A stretch of DNA of 64,000 bases from Synechocystis sp. LKSZ1 (GTDB lineage: Bacteria; Cyanobacteriota; Cyanobacteriia; Cyanobacteriales; Microcystaceae), in the NCBI RefSeq assembly GCF_040436315.1, contig NZ_AP031572.1, forward strand, positions 2,852,001 through 2,916,000, written 5' to 3'. A model generated the notes under the pieces. That model made no database searches and was not told where the DNA came from. It saw only the letters and a list, made by a program, of their open reading frames with translations. Position numbers and translations under genes: made by a program. Below, piece by piece: positions 37,227 through 46,081 of this stretch. The number at the start of each line of letters is the position of its first letter. Position 1 is the stretch's first letter.

Positions 37227-37961
37227 TTAGTAGAAATTAGGCTTGTGGCGAATCAAGTTGAGAAACTCTTCGCGGGTTTTTTGGTCTTCCTGAAAACTGC
37301 CCAACATGGCACTGGTTACTGTCCAAGAACCGGGCTTCTGCACGCCTCGCATCACCATACACATGTGAGTGGCCTCCATCACGACGGCGACCCCCTGGGG
37401 TTCTAAAATTTCCTGGATAGCCTCGGCAATCTGGCGGGTTAGCCGTTCTTGCACCTGTAAACGACGGGAATACATTTCGACGATGCGGGCTAACTTACTG
37501 AGACCCACCACCTTTTGATTGGGGATATAGGCCACGTGGGCATTGCCCATAAAAGGGAGCATGTGATGTTCACACATACTAAAGAAAGTGATGTCCCGCA
37601 CCAGCACCATCTCGTTGTGCCCTTCATCAAAGATGGCCCCGTTCACCAAGGTTTCTAGGGATTGGGTATAGCCCTGGGTCAGGAATTGCATGGCTTCAGC
37701 CACCCGTTTGGGGGTCTTGAGCAGGCCCTCGCGTTCTGGGTCTTCTCCCACCGCCGCCAGCATGGTGCGAACGGCATCCATCATTTTTTCCTTACTGGCT
37801 TCAGCTTCCTCCACGTGAATTTGCGCCTGTTGACCATTGTGGGTGTTCCGGTCAGGGAGGGTAGACAGTCGCTTACCAAGGGGGGACGTATCGCGGAGTT
37901 CGTTGCCGTTGATCATGCCGTTACGGTTACTGGAAAGGTCGGAGGAAGGAGCAGTGGTCAT
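37227..37961 (-). CDS. folE: GTP cyclohydrolase I
   Basis: First enzyme of folate and tetrahydrobiopterin-type pterin synthesis: GTP to 7,8-dihydroneopterin triphosphate. The 244-residue protein has a variable 45-residue N-terminal extension, then [19 protein letters not shown], the zinc-site [40 protein letters not shown] and [15 protein letters not shown]. Zinc ligands (Cys and His in CEHH, the second Cys in MCMVMRG) are intact. It lies 30 bp after the SDR gene, in the run accA-SDR-folE. The BT1 folate/pterin carrier is elsewhere in the window. Confidence 0.96.
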   Translation of the reverse strand: MTTAPSSDLSSNRNGMINGNELRDTSPLGKRLSTLPDRNTHNGQQAQIHVEEAEASKEKMMDAVRTMLAAVGEDPEREGLLKTPKRVAEAMQFLTQGYTQSLETLVNGAIFDEGHNEMVLVRDITFFSMCEHHMLPFMGNAHVAYIPNQKVVGLSKLARIVEMYSRRLQVQERLTRQIAEAIQEILEPQGVAVVMEATHMCMVMRGVQKPGSWTVTSAMLGSFQEDQKTREEFLNLIRHKPNFY

Positions 37962-37991
37962 AAATAAAAAGTAGAAGGCTAGGTAGGGAAA

Positions 37992-38726
37992 TTAAAAGGT
38001 TCCTGCGCTGGGCATTAGGGTCAGGGACTCAATGACGGCGGACGAGGGCAAAAGCGCCGTCTGGAGAATGGCCTGGGCTACAATCTCCGGCGTTAACATT
38101 TGAGTCCGGTCGAAATCGGCTTGAACCGTGGCCGTGTCCCAGATGGGGGTATTGGTTGACCCTGGAAAAATGGTTGTTACCCGAATTCCATGGTGCCTTT
38201 CCTCTAGGGCTAATACCTGGGAGAACATGGCCAAGGCGGATTTACTAATGCAGTAGGCCCCCCATCCTGCAAAGGCATGGTGGGCCGCAATGGAACCTAC
38301 ATTGATGACGATGCCATGCTTCTGGGGCCGCATGGTTGCCAGGACAGCCATGGTGACCTGGAAAATACTGGTTAGGTTAAGGTCTAGAACCATCCTCCAG
38401 TCGGCCAGAGAGGTTTGTTGCAGAGAGTTGGTATAGCCCATCCCCGCATTATTCACTAAAATATCCACCGGGCCGAAGTCCTCTGCAATCGCTGTCATCT
38501 GGGATGCAATAGAATCAAGCTGACTCAGATCCAGACAGTAGGCCTGGGCTTCACCACCAGCTTGACGAATTTGCTCCACAACGCCCTGCAACTTATCTGC
38601 CGAACGTCCCAGCAAGGCAACGCGACAGCCAGCTTGGGCAAAGGCAAGGGCAGTGGCTTGACCAATGCCGCTACTGGCACCGGTAATAATGGCTCGCTGA
38701 TGGTGTAAGGAAGAATTCATAGACAA
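37992..38726 (-). CDS. short-chain dehydrogenase/reductase
   Basis: A 244-residue classical SDR. The cofactor motif TGASSGIGQATALAF (16-30), NNAGMG (about 91-96), the catalytic Ser region NVGSIAAHHAF and the active-site Tyr-x3-Lys in YCISKSALAMF (about 154-164) are all present. Substrate is unknown; FabG-like and sepiapterin-reductase-like activities are both conceivable. It lies between accA (133 bp upstream) and folE (30 bp downstream) on the same strand, an order I recall in other cyanobacteria. The proximity to folE makes a pterin link worth testing. Confidence 0.87.
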   Translation of the reverse strand: MSMNSSLHHQRAIITGASSGIGQATALAFAQAGCRVALLGRSADKLQGVVEQIRQAGGEAQAYCLDLSQLDSIASQMTAIAEDFGPVDILVNNAGMGYTNSLQQTSLADWRMVLDLNLTSIFQVTMAVLATMRPQKHGIVINVGSIAAHHAFAGWGAYCISKSALAMFSQVLALEERHHGIRVTTIFPGSTNTPIWDTATVQADFDRTQMLTPEIVAQAILQTALLPSSAVIESLTLMPSAGTF

Positions 38727-38859
38727 GGAGAGGTTCTGCGGTGGGCTCGGTTCCAGGGCCAGAGCAAAGAAACTTAAGGGATGGTTAAGAATTGTAAACT
38801 TTCGCCTCGGCTATTATATCATCGCTGTTCCTTGGGATTATGCAAGCTCCGGGGATGGA

Positions 38860-39834
38860 TTAACTTTCCAAGAACTGGCCCATGGCCCGGAATTTTTGGT
38901 AGCGTAGTTGCCGACGTTGCTGGGGGGTCAGATGGGATAAATTTTCCAGATTCGTCAACAGGGCCTGCTTAAGTTGCTGAGCCGTAGCTAAAGGATTGGT
39001 ATGGGCCGCCCCAGAGGGTTCAGGCACAATTTCATCTATGATTTGTAGTTCCTTAAGATCCTTCGAGGTGATTTTTAAGGCCACAGCGGCCTGGGGCGAT
39101 TTCTTGGCATCCTTCCAGAGGATCGCGGCACAGGCTTCAGGGGTTGCCACGGTATAGACGGCATGCTCTAGCATTAAAACGCGGTCGCCTACGCCAATGC
39201 CCAGGGCCCCTCCAGAGCCGCCTTCACCAATGACCGTACAGAGGATGGGCACATTAAAACTAAACATTTGTCGCAGATTATAGGCAATGGCTTCCCCTTG
39301 GCCGAGTTTTTCCGCCTCGACCCCAGCCCAGGCCCCAGGGGTATCAATGAAGGTAATAATGGGCATCCCAAATTGCTCGGCGTGCTCCATCAGGCGCAGG
39401 GCCTTGCGGTAGCCGTTGGGGGCTGGCATGCCAAAGTTCCGCACCACATTATCCTTGGTATCGCGCCCCTTCTGATGCCCCAGAATGACCACGGGCCGGC
39501 CCTCTAACCGGGCTACGCCCCCCACTAGGGCCGGGTCATCGTAGCCGCCCCGGTCACCGTGCATCTCAAACCAATCATCCGTAATCGCTTGGATGTAGTC
39601 GAGGGTGCTAGGCCGCCGGGGATGACGGGCTAATTGCAACCGTTGGGACGGATTCAGATTGCCAAAAATTTCTTGACGGAGTTGATCGGCTCGGCTTTCT
39701 AGTTGGGCAATTTGGTCAGAAACATCCACATTCTCTTCCTTGGCCAGTTCGCGGATTTGGTGAATTTTTTCCTCTAGCTCGTGGAGAGGCTTTTCAAAAT
39801 CCAATAAAAAAACGCGACGCTCGCTCTTGTTCAT
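38860..39834 (-). CDS. accA: acetyl-CoA carboxylase carboxyltransferase subunit alpha
   Basis: Alpha subunit of the carboxyltransferase that transfers CO2 from biotin carboxyl carrier protein to acetyl-CoA, the first step of fatty-acid synthesis. With ATG at 39834 ([20 protein letters not shown]) the protein has 324 residues; the frame is also open to a TTG at 39852, which adds six non-family residues. Landmarks are [37 protein letters not shown] and [20 protein letters not shown], which form the crotonase-fold biotin site. The SDR and folE genes follow; ackA is divergent. Confidence 0.96.
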   Translation of the reverse strand: MNKSERRVFLLDFEKPLHELEEKIHQIRELAKEENVDVSDQIAQLESRADQLRQEIFGNLNPSQRLQLARHPRRPSTLDYIQAITDDWFEMHGDRGGYDDPALVGGVARLEGRPVVILGHQKGRDTKDNVVRNFGMPAPNGYRKALRLMEHAEQFGMPIITFIDTPGAWAGVEAEKLGQGEAIAYNLRQMFSFNVPILCTVIGEGGSGGALGIGVGDRVLMLEHAVYTVATPEACAAILWKDAKKSPQAAVALKITSKDLKELQIIDEIVPEPSGAAHTNPLATAQQLKQALLTNLENLSHLTPQQRRQLRYQKFRAMGQFLES

Positions 39835-39979
39835 TGTGGGTGAATTAACCAAAAAAATTGCTAAAGCCAGTTCAATGCCCCCATTTTACCCGAGAGTGTC
39901 GGCCAGGAATCGGCCCTTTGATTACCCCAGCTTAAGCAAGTGTCCTTAGCATGGAAGACAGCCTGTCTCTAAAATAACC

Positions 39980-41206
39980 ATGAAAATCTTGGTTCTCAAT
40001 GCCGGCTCCAGTAGCCAAAAGAGTTGTCTCTACGACCTCAATGGCCCTGTTTTGCCGCCCCATCCCCCGGAACCCCTCTGGGAAGCCTTCATTGATTGGA
40101 CAGGGCCAAGGGGCCAGGGCCAGTTAACCCTCAAGGCTCGGGGCCAAAAACAAACCCTACCGCTAGCCAGCAGTGATCGTCGCCAGGGCATTGCGCAAAT
40201 GCTCCAAACGTTGACAACAGGAGAAAAGTCTGTGCTGGCCAACTTAGCCGAAATTGACTGTGTAGGCCATCGGGTCGTTCACGGCGGTCTCGATTACGCG
40301 GAGGCTACTCCTATTACCCCAGCTGTCAAGGCCACCATTGCGGCCCTGATTCCTCTGGCCCCGGCCCATAATCCGGCCCACCTGGAAGGAATTGAGGCCA
40401 TCGAAGCCATCCTCGGTGATGTTGTGCAAATTGCCGTGTTTGATACGGCCTTCCACCGCACCCTTCCGGCCGCCGCCGCCCTGTACCCCATTCCCCAGGC
40501 CTGGACGGATCTCGGCATTCGTCGCTATGGTTTTCATGGGACGAGCCATCGCTACTGTGCCCACCAGGCCGCCCAACTCTTGGCCCAGCCCCTTGACAGC
40601 CTCAAAATGATTACCTGCCACATTGGTAATGGGGCCTCCCTAGCGGCCATTCAAAATGGCCAAAGCATTGATACCACCATGGGTTTTACGCCTCTAGAGG
40701 GCCTGATGATGGGGGCCCGTAGTGGCTCCATTGACCCGGCCATTTTGCTCTATCTGTTACGAGAACAGAGTTATCAACCGGAACAACTCAACGAAATTTT
40801 AAATAAACAATCCGGTCTCAAGGGGGTTTCTGGCCTATCGGCGGATCTGAGAACCATTCTCCAGGCGCAGGCAGAGGGAAATCCTCAAGCCGAACTAGCC
40901 TTTGCCATGTATATTCATCGTTTTCGGGCCTGCCTCGGCCAGATGCTAGCTTCCTTGGGAGGCCTAGACGTACTCGTGTTTACGGCTGGGGTGGGAGAAA
41001 ATTCGGCCCTGGTGCGGGAACAGGTTTGTCAAGGCTTTGAATTTCTGGGTCTCCAGTTAGACCCGATTAAAAATGCTCAATCCGTTGCCAATACAATCAT
41101 TTCTCAGCCGGAGTCCACGGTACAGGTCTTAATTATTCGCACCGAAGAAGACTGGGCCATTGCCACGGAATGCTGGCAGATTTGCTCCCCAAAAGACCCG
41201 CAATAA
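39980..41206 (+). CDS. ackA: acetate kinase
   Basis: Interconverts acetyl phosphate plus ADP and acetate plus ATP. The 408-residue ASKHA-fold protein has ILVLNAGSSSQKSCLYDL at the N terminus with the first phosphate loop, the catalytic Asp/Arg region VFDTAFHRTLP and RRYGFHGTSHRYC, HIGNGASLAAI, GLMMGARSGSIDPAI and FTAGVGENSALVR. All expected motifs are present. It is longer than some by an extra loop near residues 30-60 (PPHPPEPLWEAFIDWTGP), usual in cyanobacteria. It is divergent from accA by 145 bp. pta is not in the window. Confidence 0.95.
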   Translation: MKILVLNAGSSSQKSCLYDLNGPVLPPHPPEPLWEAFIDWTGPRGQGQLTLKARGQKQTLPLASSDRRQGIAQMLQTLTTGEKSVLANLAEIDCVGHRVVHGGLDYAEATPITPAVKATIAALIPLAPAHNPAHLEGIEAIEAILGDVVQIAVFDTAFHRTLPAAAALYPIPQAWTDLGIRRYGFHGTSHRYCAHQAAQLLAQPLDSLKMITCHIGNGASLAAIQNGQSIDTTMGFTPLEGLMMGARSGSIDPAILLYLLREQSYQPEQLNEILNKQSGLKGVSGLSADLRTILQAQAEGNPQAELAFAMYIHRFRACLGQMLASLGGLDVLVFTAGVGENSALVREQVCQGFEFLGLQLDPIKNAQSVANTIISQPESTVQVLIIRTEEDWAIATECWQICSPKDPQ

Positions 41207-41249
41207 TCAACCCTTGTCTCTAAACGAAAGGACAACCGGCCCAGCAGGA

Positions 41250-41603
41250 TTAGAGTAACACCAGGTTGAGTTGGGGCATCAAGCGCTGTAGGTTACGGAG
41301 AGACTTGGTTTGCCAAAGAATATTTTTAGAGCCCTGTAGCGTGAGCTGAATGTTCCCTTTTTCACGAATTTTGACGACCAACATCGACAGCATACTAATG
41401 CCTGAACTGTTGAGAAACTCTAGGGATTCTAAATTCAGGGTCAGACTGGGTGACGTTTCCACGGCCTGTAACATCATCTCCATCAGGGGTTTATATTCGG
41501 CCATACCTTCAAGACGGAGAAAACCCTGGCAAAAAATCGTTGCTGTCTCGGGCTCGTAGCGAACACAGTAGTCGGGGGTACTAATTTCGGTGATATGTTC
41601 CAC
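41250..41603 (-). CDS. STAS-domain protein (anti-sigma-factor-antagonist-like)
   Basis: A 117-residue STAS protein, the fold of SpoIIAA-type anti-anti-sigma factors. The core LTLNLESLEFLNSSGISMLS has the conserved Ser-Ser-Gly near the start of helix 2, where SpoIIAA proteins are phosphorylated. I chose GTG at 41603, preceded by AAGGAG at 6 bp; a longer TTG start at 41648 is possible. It lies downstream of a GHKL-type ATPase gene and a GGDEF gene on the same strand, forming a likely partner-switching module. The sigma factor or target is unknown. Confidence 0.78.
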   Translation of the reverse strand: MEHITEISTPDYCVRYEPETATIFCQGFLRLEGMAEYKPLMEMMLQAVETSPSLTLNLESLEFLNSSGISMLSMLVVKIREKGNIQLTLQGSKNILWQTKSLRNLQRLMPQLNLVLL

Positions 41604-41700
41604 GCCTATCTCCTTATTGTGTAGTGCATTCAGCTTGGTCAAAAGCAAGGCCCATGGGACTGGGGGGCATTTTCCTAAGTTGTGGTCAAAATTGAGGGCA

Positions 41701-42306
41701 TCAGATGGCTAGATGCACCATAACTGAGACCCATAGACGATTCGGTTGGTCTACCACTGGAGTAAATCGCCAGCCAAAGCGGGCTTCATAGTCGTAGATC
41801 ATGGTTAACAGGCCAATGTGGGATTCCCCCGCCCCCATGGCGGTTTTTTCTAATTGCTCGAAGTAGAGTTGGGCCGGGTCACTCTCGATTAATTGACGGA
41901 TAAAGGCCTGATATTTTTGGGCGGCCCCTTCATCAATCGGATTACTGGCCTCAAAAATAATCGCCTCTTCGTAAAGTCGTAGGGTGATGCTAATGGGCAA
42001 GGTTACAGATTGATCTCCGTATTTAACGGCATTCTCCAGGAGCTCATTGGCAATAAAACTGACCGAGGCCTTGACGGTGGCTTGCTCGCTTAATTCCTGA
42101 CTATCCACACTTTTGCCCGGAAAAAACGACGAAAAATAATCCCCGAGAAAGTCGGCCGACAGCCCATAATTACGCCAACGTTGCATGCGAGATTGGTCGC
42201 TGAGGGTGAAATTAAGGGTTAAAAAGTCATGGCAAAGAGGGACGGGATCGAGAAACTCTCCAAAGATTTCCGCCGAGGCCGGAGCAGGGGAAGGGGACGC
42301 AGACAT
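41701..42306 (-). CDS. GHKL-type ATP-binding protein (anti-sigma kinase-like)
   Basis: A 201-residue protein with the Bergerat N-box VSFIANELLENAVKYGDQSV (about 81-100), including the Mg-binding Asn, as in SpoIIAB/RsbW-type serine kinases, and a poorly preserved G-box region (AGESHIGLLTMIYDYEARFG). I recall similar proteins beside STAS and PP2C genes in cyanobacteria (slr1861-like). Residues 1-35 are Pro/Ala-rich and variable. It lies 18 bp downstream of the GGDEF gene and 97 bp upstream of the STAS gene. Kinase activity on the STAS protein is an inference. Confidence 0.73.
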   Translation of the reverse strand: MSASPSPAPASAEIFGEFLDPVPLCHDFLTLNFTLSDQSRMQRWRNYGLSADFLGDYFSSFFPGKSVDSQELSEQATVKASVSFIANELLENAVKYGDQSVTLPISITLRLYEEAIIFEASNPIDEGAAQKYQAFIRQLIESDPAQLYFEQLEKTAMGAGESHIGLLTMIYDYEARFGWRFTPVVDQPNRLWVSVMVHLAI

Positions 42307-42324
42307 AGGTTTTTTAGACAGAAC

Positions 42325-43200
42325 TTAATAAGGAGTAGGGGACTGAGTGCAGACAATGCAGTTTTTGCCTTGTTGCTTGGCTTGGTAGAGACAGTGATCC
42401 GCCATTGCCACTAAGCTTAGAGGGTCAACCGTTGCCTGGGGGACGGTAATCGCAATGCCAAAGCTCATTGTGACATGGCCTGCAATGGGTGAGGGATGGT
42501 GGGGAATCTCTAGTAGGTTCAGGGTCGCCTGCATTCGTTTGGCCGTGTGGCCAGCCCCAGCTTTATCGGTGTAGGGCAGGAGGGCCGCAAACTCCTCTCC
42601 CCCGTAACGAGCAAAGAGATCGTAGGGATTGCGGAGACTGGCACTTAATGCCTGGGCCACCCGTCGTAAACAGTCGTCCCCACTGAGGTGACCATAGAAG
42701 TCGTTGAATTGTTTGAAATGGTCAATATCACACAGGATTAAGGCCAGAGGCTGTTGCTCTGCGCCAAGGGTTTGCCACTGCTCGTGGAGATGGTCATCAA
42801 AGCGACGCCGGTTGGCAATTTGGGTGAGGGCATCCAAGTTGGCTAGTTCCACGGTCTCGCACAGTTTCTCTCGCCATTGAGCATCCACCACATCCCCATG
42901 TTGCATGATGGTCTCCACCATAATTTCTAGGTCTTCTTTTTGGCGAGAAATTAAGGATAACAAGCTTTGAAGCTTCGCTTCTGCCCGCTGTTTTTCTGCA
43001 ATTTCGGCCTTGAGCTTGACATTGGTATCGTTAAGTAATGCTTCAATCATGTCCCCGTGCTCGGCAATAGTACTTAAAGCAATATGCAGATCTTGGTTTT
43101 CTTGTAGAAGGGCTCGGTTTTCCTGCTCTAGTTTTTCGATGTGGTCAAGGGCAGTCGACAAGTCTATATCAGTGTCGGGAGTCAAGAAGGTCATGGCCAT
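42325..43200 (-). CDS. diguanylate cyclase (GGDEF) with N-terminal coiled coil
   Basis: A 291-residue cytosolic GGDEF protein that should make cyclic di-GMP. Residues about 15-100 form a coiled coil (HIEKLEQENRALLQENQDLH); the catalytic domain starts near 125 with LDALTQIANRRRFDDHL, has LCDIDHFKQFNDFYGHLSGD and the active-site ARYGGEEFAALL. The signature is GGEEF, an active form. An RxxD inhibitory site five residues before is not evident. It is first in a row with the GHKL and STAS genes, so cyclic di-GMP output may be coupled to a partner-switch. Confidence 0.9.
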   Translation of the reverse strand: MAMTFLTPDTDIDLSTALDHIEKLEQENRALLQENQDLHIALSTIAEHGDMIEALLNDTNVKLKAEIAEKQRAEAKLQSLLSLISRQKEDLEIMVETIMQHGDVVDAQWREKLCETVELANLDALTQIANRRRFDDHLHEQWQTLGAEQQPLALILCDIDHFKQFNDFYGHLSGDDCLRRVAQALSASLRNPYDLFARYGGEEFAALLPYTDKAGAGHTAKRMQATLNLLEIPHHPSPIAGHVTMSFGIAITVPQATVDPLSLVAMADHCLYQAKQQGKNCIVCTQSPTPY

Positions 43201-43525
43201 AGGCAGAGATGCAGAAGCACGATAATCGTTCGTTGTCAGTGTAGACGCGGTTACTTTCTAGTCTTTCCCTCGGGAGCCGCACTCTGGCCAGAGATGCCAG
43301 GGGATCAAGGTCGTCTGTTCTTAAAGCATAGGACAGACAAAAGGAACTGACTCTTAAGATAGAACACAATCGTTAAAATGCTAATTTTTTCAGAAAAAAA
43401 GGCATGGACTTGGAACTTTTTCGGGACTAGGCTCTTCCTAACGTAAGGATTAGAAAATCCGAGAAAAAAGCGCTATGGCGTGGCCTTATGACTATATTTT
43501 GGCCATTCTGACGTCTGATTTTACA

Positions 43526-43539
43526 AAATCTTAAGATTT
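43526..43539. promoter_or_regulatory. 14-bp perfect palindrome before aqpZ
   Basis: AAATCTTAAGATTT is a perfect palindrome whose end lies 13 bp upstream of the aqpZ ATG, where a ribosome-binding site is expected but no good SD is seen. It may be an operator. The remaining gene-free sequence 43201-43525 shows a possible -10 (TATATT near 43493) and nothing else I can support. Confidence 0.4.
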
Positions 43540-43552
43540 GGACAGTTGAACA

Positions 43553-44314
43553 ATGAAAAAATACGTTGCAGAATTAATCGGCACCTTCTGGCTTGTCCTG
43601 GGAGGCTGTGGTAGTGCAGTTTTTGCCGCCTTTGTTTCAGTCCCTGGAGGAACCAATACCAATGAATTGGGCCTTGGCTTCTTGGGAGTTTCCCTGGCTT
43701 TTGGTTTAACAGTATTAACAGGAGCTTATGCTTTTGGTCATATCTCGGGGGGACATTTTAATCCCGCCGTTTCCTTCGGCCTGTGGATGGGGAAACGCTT
43801 CTCTAGTGCAGACCTATTGCCCTACATCATCGCCCAAGTCCTCGGCGCAACAATCGCTGGGTTGCTGATTTATATCATTCTTCAAGGCTCCCCCGCTGCG
43901 ATTTTCGAAGCTGTTTTTAAGGGAGGCAATCCTTTAGCGACGAATGGTTTTGGGGCTCATTCTCCCCAGGGTTTTGGCTTGGTCTCAGCGGCCATTACGG
44001 AACTCGTCCTGACTTTTATGTTCCTGTTAGTTATTCTCGGGGCCACTGACCGGAGAGCCCCCCAAGGTTTTGCCCCGGTTCCCATTGGCCTGGCTTTAAC
44101 CCTGATTCACCTCATCAGCATTCCTATCACTAACACATCGGTTAATCCAGCTCGTAGTACTGGTGTTGCGCTATTTTGCGGCAACGTAGAACTGATTGGC
44201 CAACTGTGGCTCTTCTGGATTGCACCTATCGCGGGCGCTATCGCCGCCGGTTATGTCTATAGCAATTTCTTTGAAGAATCGGCCCGTAACGCTCCTACAC
44301 CAGAGGCCGAATAG
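43553..44314 (+). CDS. aqpZ: aquaporin Z
   Basis: Water channel of the MIP family in the plasma membrane. The 253-residue protein has six membrane segments and both NPA boxes: [12 protein letters not shown] (about 66-77) and [13 protein letters not shown] (about 200-212). The ar/R-filter Arg follows the second NPA, and the His-containing VLTLIHL-type helix (about 180-190) suits a narrow water-selective AqpZ rather than a glycerol channel. The initial [20 protein letters not shown] is typical. The gene is flanked by a palindrome upstream and a strong terminator downstream. Confidence 0.96.
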   Translation: MKKYVAELIGTFWLVLGGCGSAVFAAFVSVPGGTNTNELGLGFLGVSLAFGLTVLTGAYAFGHISGGHFNPAVSFGLWMGKRFSSADLLPYIIAQVLGATIAGLLIYIILQGSPAAIFEAVFKGGNPLATNGFGAHSPQGFGLVSAAITELVLTFMFLLVILGATDRRAPQGFAPVPIGLALTLIHLISIPITNTSVNPARSTGVALFCGNVELIGQLWLFWIAPIAGAIAAGYVYSNFFEESARNAPTPEAE

Positions 44315-44330
44315 TTAACTGACCCCACTG

Positions 44331-44386
44331 TCCCCTTGTCAAGGGAGGTTCCGTAGGCAGAGGGGGAAAAAATCTGTAGCCTTAAC
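44331..44386 (+). repeat. dispersed intergenic repeat, copy A
   Basis: A 56-bp sequence, TCCCCTTGTCAAGGGAGG ... AAAAAATCTGTAGCCTTAAC, related by about 80 percent to the segment at 56803-56858 in the same orientation. The first part is a small inverted repeat (CCCTT/AAGGG). It lies between aqpZ and its terminator. Confidence 0.6.
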
Positions 44387-44412
44387 TTGAAGTGTTGGTA
44401 TAAACCGGCCGG

Positions 44413-44449
44413 AAATCTCCTCCAGCCCAGACGGCGGGGGGATTTTTTT
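44413..44449 (+). terminator. rho-independent terminator after aqpZ
   Basis: AAATCTCCTCC-AGCC pairs with GGC-GGGGGGATTT around a CAGAC loop and runs into seven T. It is well placed to end aqpZ transcription, 99 bp after the stop and before aroC. Confidence 0.75.
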
Positions 44450-44514
44450 GTCCATTGAGTCGCTATACCCGCAAGGTTTAGAATAAAAGACTTGTCAGCA
44501 CAGCACACAGAACT

Positions 44515-45609
44515 ATGGGCAATACCTTTGGACATTTATTTCGAGTCACGACCTTTGGCGAATCCCACGGGGGAGGCGTTGGGGTGATTATCGATGGTTG
44601 TCCGCCCCGTTTGCCCCTCTGTGAAGCTGACATTCAAGGAGACCTCGACCGCCGTCGTCCTGGCCAGAGCAAAATCACGACCCCTCGTCAAGAAAGTGAT
44701 ATTTGCGAGATTTTGTCGGGGGTTTTCCAAGGCCAGACCCTGGGTACGCCCATTGCCATCCTGGTAAGAAATAAGGATGCCCGTTCCCAGGACTACGACG
44801 AAATGGCCCAGAAATACCGGCCCTCCCATGCCGATGCCACCTACGATGCCAAGTACGGTATTCGTAACTGGCAAGGCGGGGGCCGTTCCTCCGCCAGAGA
44901 AACCATTGGCCGGGTAGCCGCTGGGGCTATTGCCAAGAAAATTTTGGCCCAATTTAGTGGGGTTGAAATTATTGCCTACGTGCAACGTATCCAGGACATT
45001 GAGGCCAATATTGATCCCAGTACCGTCCGCCCAGAGCAGGTTGAGAGTAATATTGTTCGTTGTCCCGATGGCCCGACGGCGGAAAAAATGATTGAGCGGA
45101 TTGACCAAATTCGTCGGGAGAAAGATTCTCTTGGGGGCGTGGTAGAGTGCGTCGTTCGCAATGTTCCTAAGGGTCTGGGGGAGCCAGTTTTTGACAAACT
45201 GGAAGCGGATCTAGCCAAGGCAGTCATGTCTTTACCCGCCACCAAGGGCTTTGAAATCGGCTCAGGTTTTGCCGGAACCCTCTTGACAGGTAGTGAACAC
45301 AACGATGAATTTTATCAAGATGAGACTGGCGACTGGCGTACCCGTACTAACCGTTCGGGAGGGGTACAAGGGGGCATTAGCAACGGTGAAATGATTACTC
45401 TCCGAGTGGCCTTTAAGCCCACCGCTACCATTGGTAAAGAACAAAACACCGTCACCCAAACAGGGGAGGAAACCACCCTTGCCGCCAGAGGCCGTCACGA
45501 TCCCTGTGTTTTACCCCGCGCTGTCCCGATGGTCGAAGCCATGGTGGCCCTGGTATTGTGCGACCACCTACTCCGCTTCCAAGGCCAATGTCGAACCCTG
45601 CCAAAATAA
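44515..45609 (+). CDS. aroC: chorismate synthase
   Basis: Last step of the shikimate pathway: EPSP to chorismate, needing reduced FMN. The 364-residue protein has the signature [19 protein letters not shown] (8-26), [20 protein letters not shown], the flavin-region [20 protein letters not shown] and [17 protein letters not shown] near the C terminus. Length and motifs are complete. ATG at 44515 gives the usual [19 protein letters not shown] opening. It is followed by a degraded PIN-domain gene and the convergent petM. Confidence 0.97.
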   Translation: MGNTFGHLFRVTTFGESHGGGVGVIIDGCPPRLPLCEADIQGDLDRRRPGQSKITTPRQESDICEILSGVFQGQTLGTPIAILVRNKDARSQDYDEMAQKYRPSHADATYDAKYGIRNWQGGGRSSARETIGRVAAGAIAKKILAQFSGVEIIAYVQRIQDIEANIDPSTVRPEQVESNIVRCPDGPTAEKMIERIDQIRREKDSLGGVVECVVRNVPKGLGEPVFDKLEADLAKAVMSLPATKGFEIGSGFAGTLLTGSEHNDEFYQDETGDWRTRTNRSGGVQGGISNGEMITLRVAFKPTATIGKEQNTVTQTGEETTLAARGRHDPCVLPRAVPMVEAMVALVLCDHLLRFQGQCRTLPK

Positions 45610-45611
45610 AA

Positions 45612-45769
45612 ATGGGTAAAACTGTTTACACCGAAACCAGTATCTTAGGTTATCTCACAGCCCGATCAACCCAAAACCGCCTCCTTGCCGCAAATAGGGA
45701 AAATTAACAAAGATTAGTCTTGATCTTGACTATGGGTTGCCTATTCTCTGCACCCCCCAAAAACATTTC
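45612..45769 (+). pseudogene. remnant of a VapC-like PIN-domain toxin gene
   Basis: Directly after the aroC stop, ATG at 45612 opens MGKTVYTETSILGYLTARST then QNRLLAANREN and a stop. This is the typical N terminus of a PIN-domain RNase (VapC-like), with the first catalytic acidic residue in ETSI. In another frame at about 45713-45760 the sequence reads ISLDLDYGLPILCTPQ, matching the usual C-terminal end of the same family. The roughly 100 codons between are gone. No antitoxin gene remains. Confidence 0.68.
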
Positions 45770-45811
45770 CCCCAGCACCAGGGCCAGGGGAAAAGCACAG
45801 CAACACCGCTC

Positions 45812-45843
45812 ATCCGCTGAGTGATCGCGGGGAGTCAGCGGAT
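45812..45843. terminator. hairpin between aroC and petM
   Basis: ATCCGCTGA (45812-45820) and TCAGCGGAT (45835-45843) are perfect 9-bp arms around a 14-bp loop, abutting the petM stop codon. On the plus strand TTTATT follows. It may serve as a bidirectional terminator for the convergent genes. Confidence 0.55.
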
Positions 45844-45954
45844 TTATTCTTCACTGCCTTGTAATTTGATAATTACAAAGCCCCAGGCCAGGCCGGCTAA
45901 GGTCAAGCCAATGAGCAAAAAAGCACCATTGGTTAACATGCTCTCTGCGGTCAT
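45844..45954 (-). CDS. petM: cytochrome b6f complex subunit VII (PetM)
   Basis: A 36-residue single-span subunit of the b6f complex in the thylakoid membrane. The sequence reads [20 protein letters not shown] followed by [16 protein letters not shown], which matches the cyanobacterial PetM pattern (acidic N side, one helix, KLQG-(S/G)EE end). ATG at 45954 is preceded by GGAGAC, a good ribosome-binding site; the open frame continues upstream without family-like sequence. It is convergent with aroC and divergent from pdxA. Together with petC it is the second b6f gene in the window. Confidence 0.9.
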   Translation of the reverse strand: MTAESMLTNGAFLLIGLTLAGLAWGFVIIKLQGSEE

Positions 45955-46081
45955 AGTGTCTCCTCGATAGTTTTGAAAAAAAATTACAAAAAAATGAATG
46001 TCGTCCTGCTCCAGGCGAATCGGCCTAGTACCAGGGTTCAAAATCATTGATAGTGGTATTATCCCACAGGACTCCGCCCCC

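Noticed and set aside
43169-43369. 66-residue minus-strand frame between the GGDEF gene and aqpZ
   Set aside because: It overlaps the GGDEF start, has no family-like sequence and no ribosome-binding site.
44536-45108. 190-residue frame antisense to aroC
   Set aside because: It lies wholly inside a well-supported chorismate synthase gene and has no recognisable motif; a mirror of GC-rich codons.
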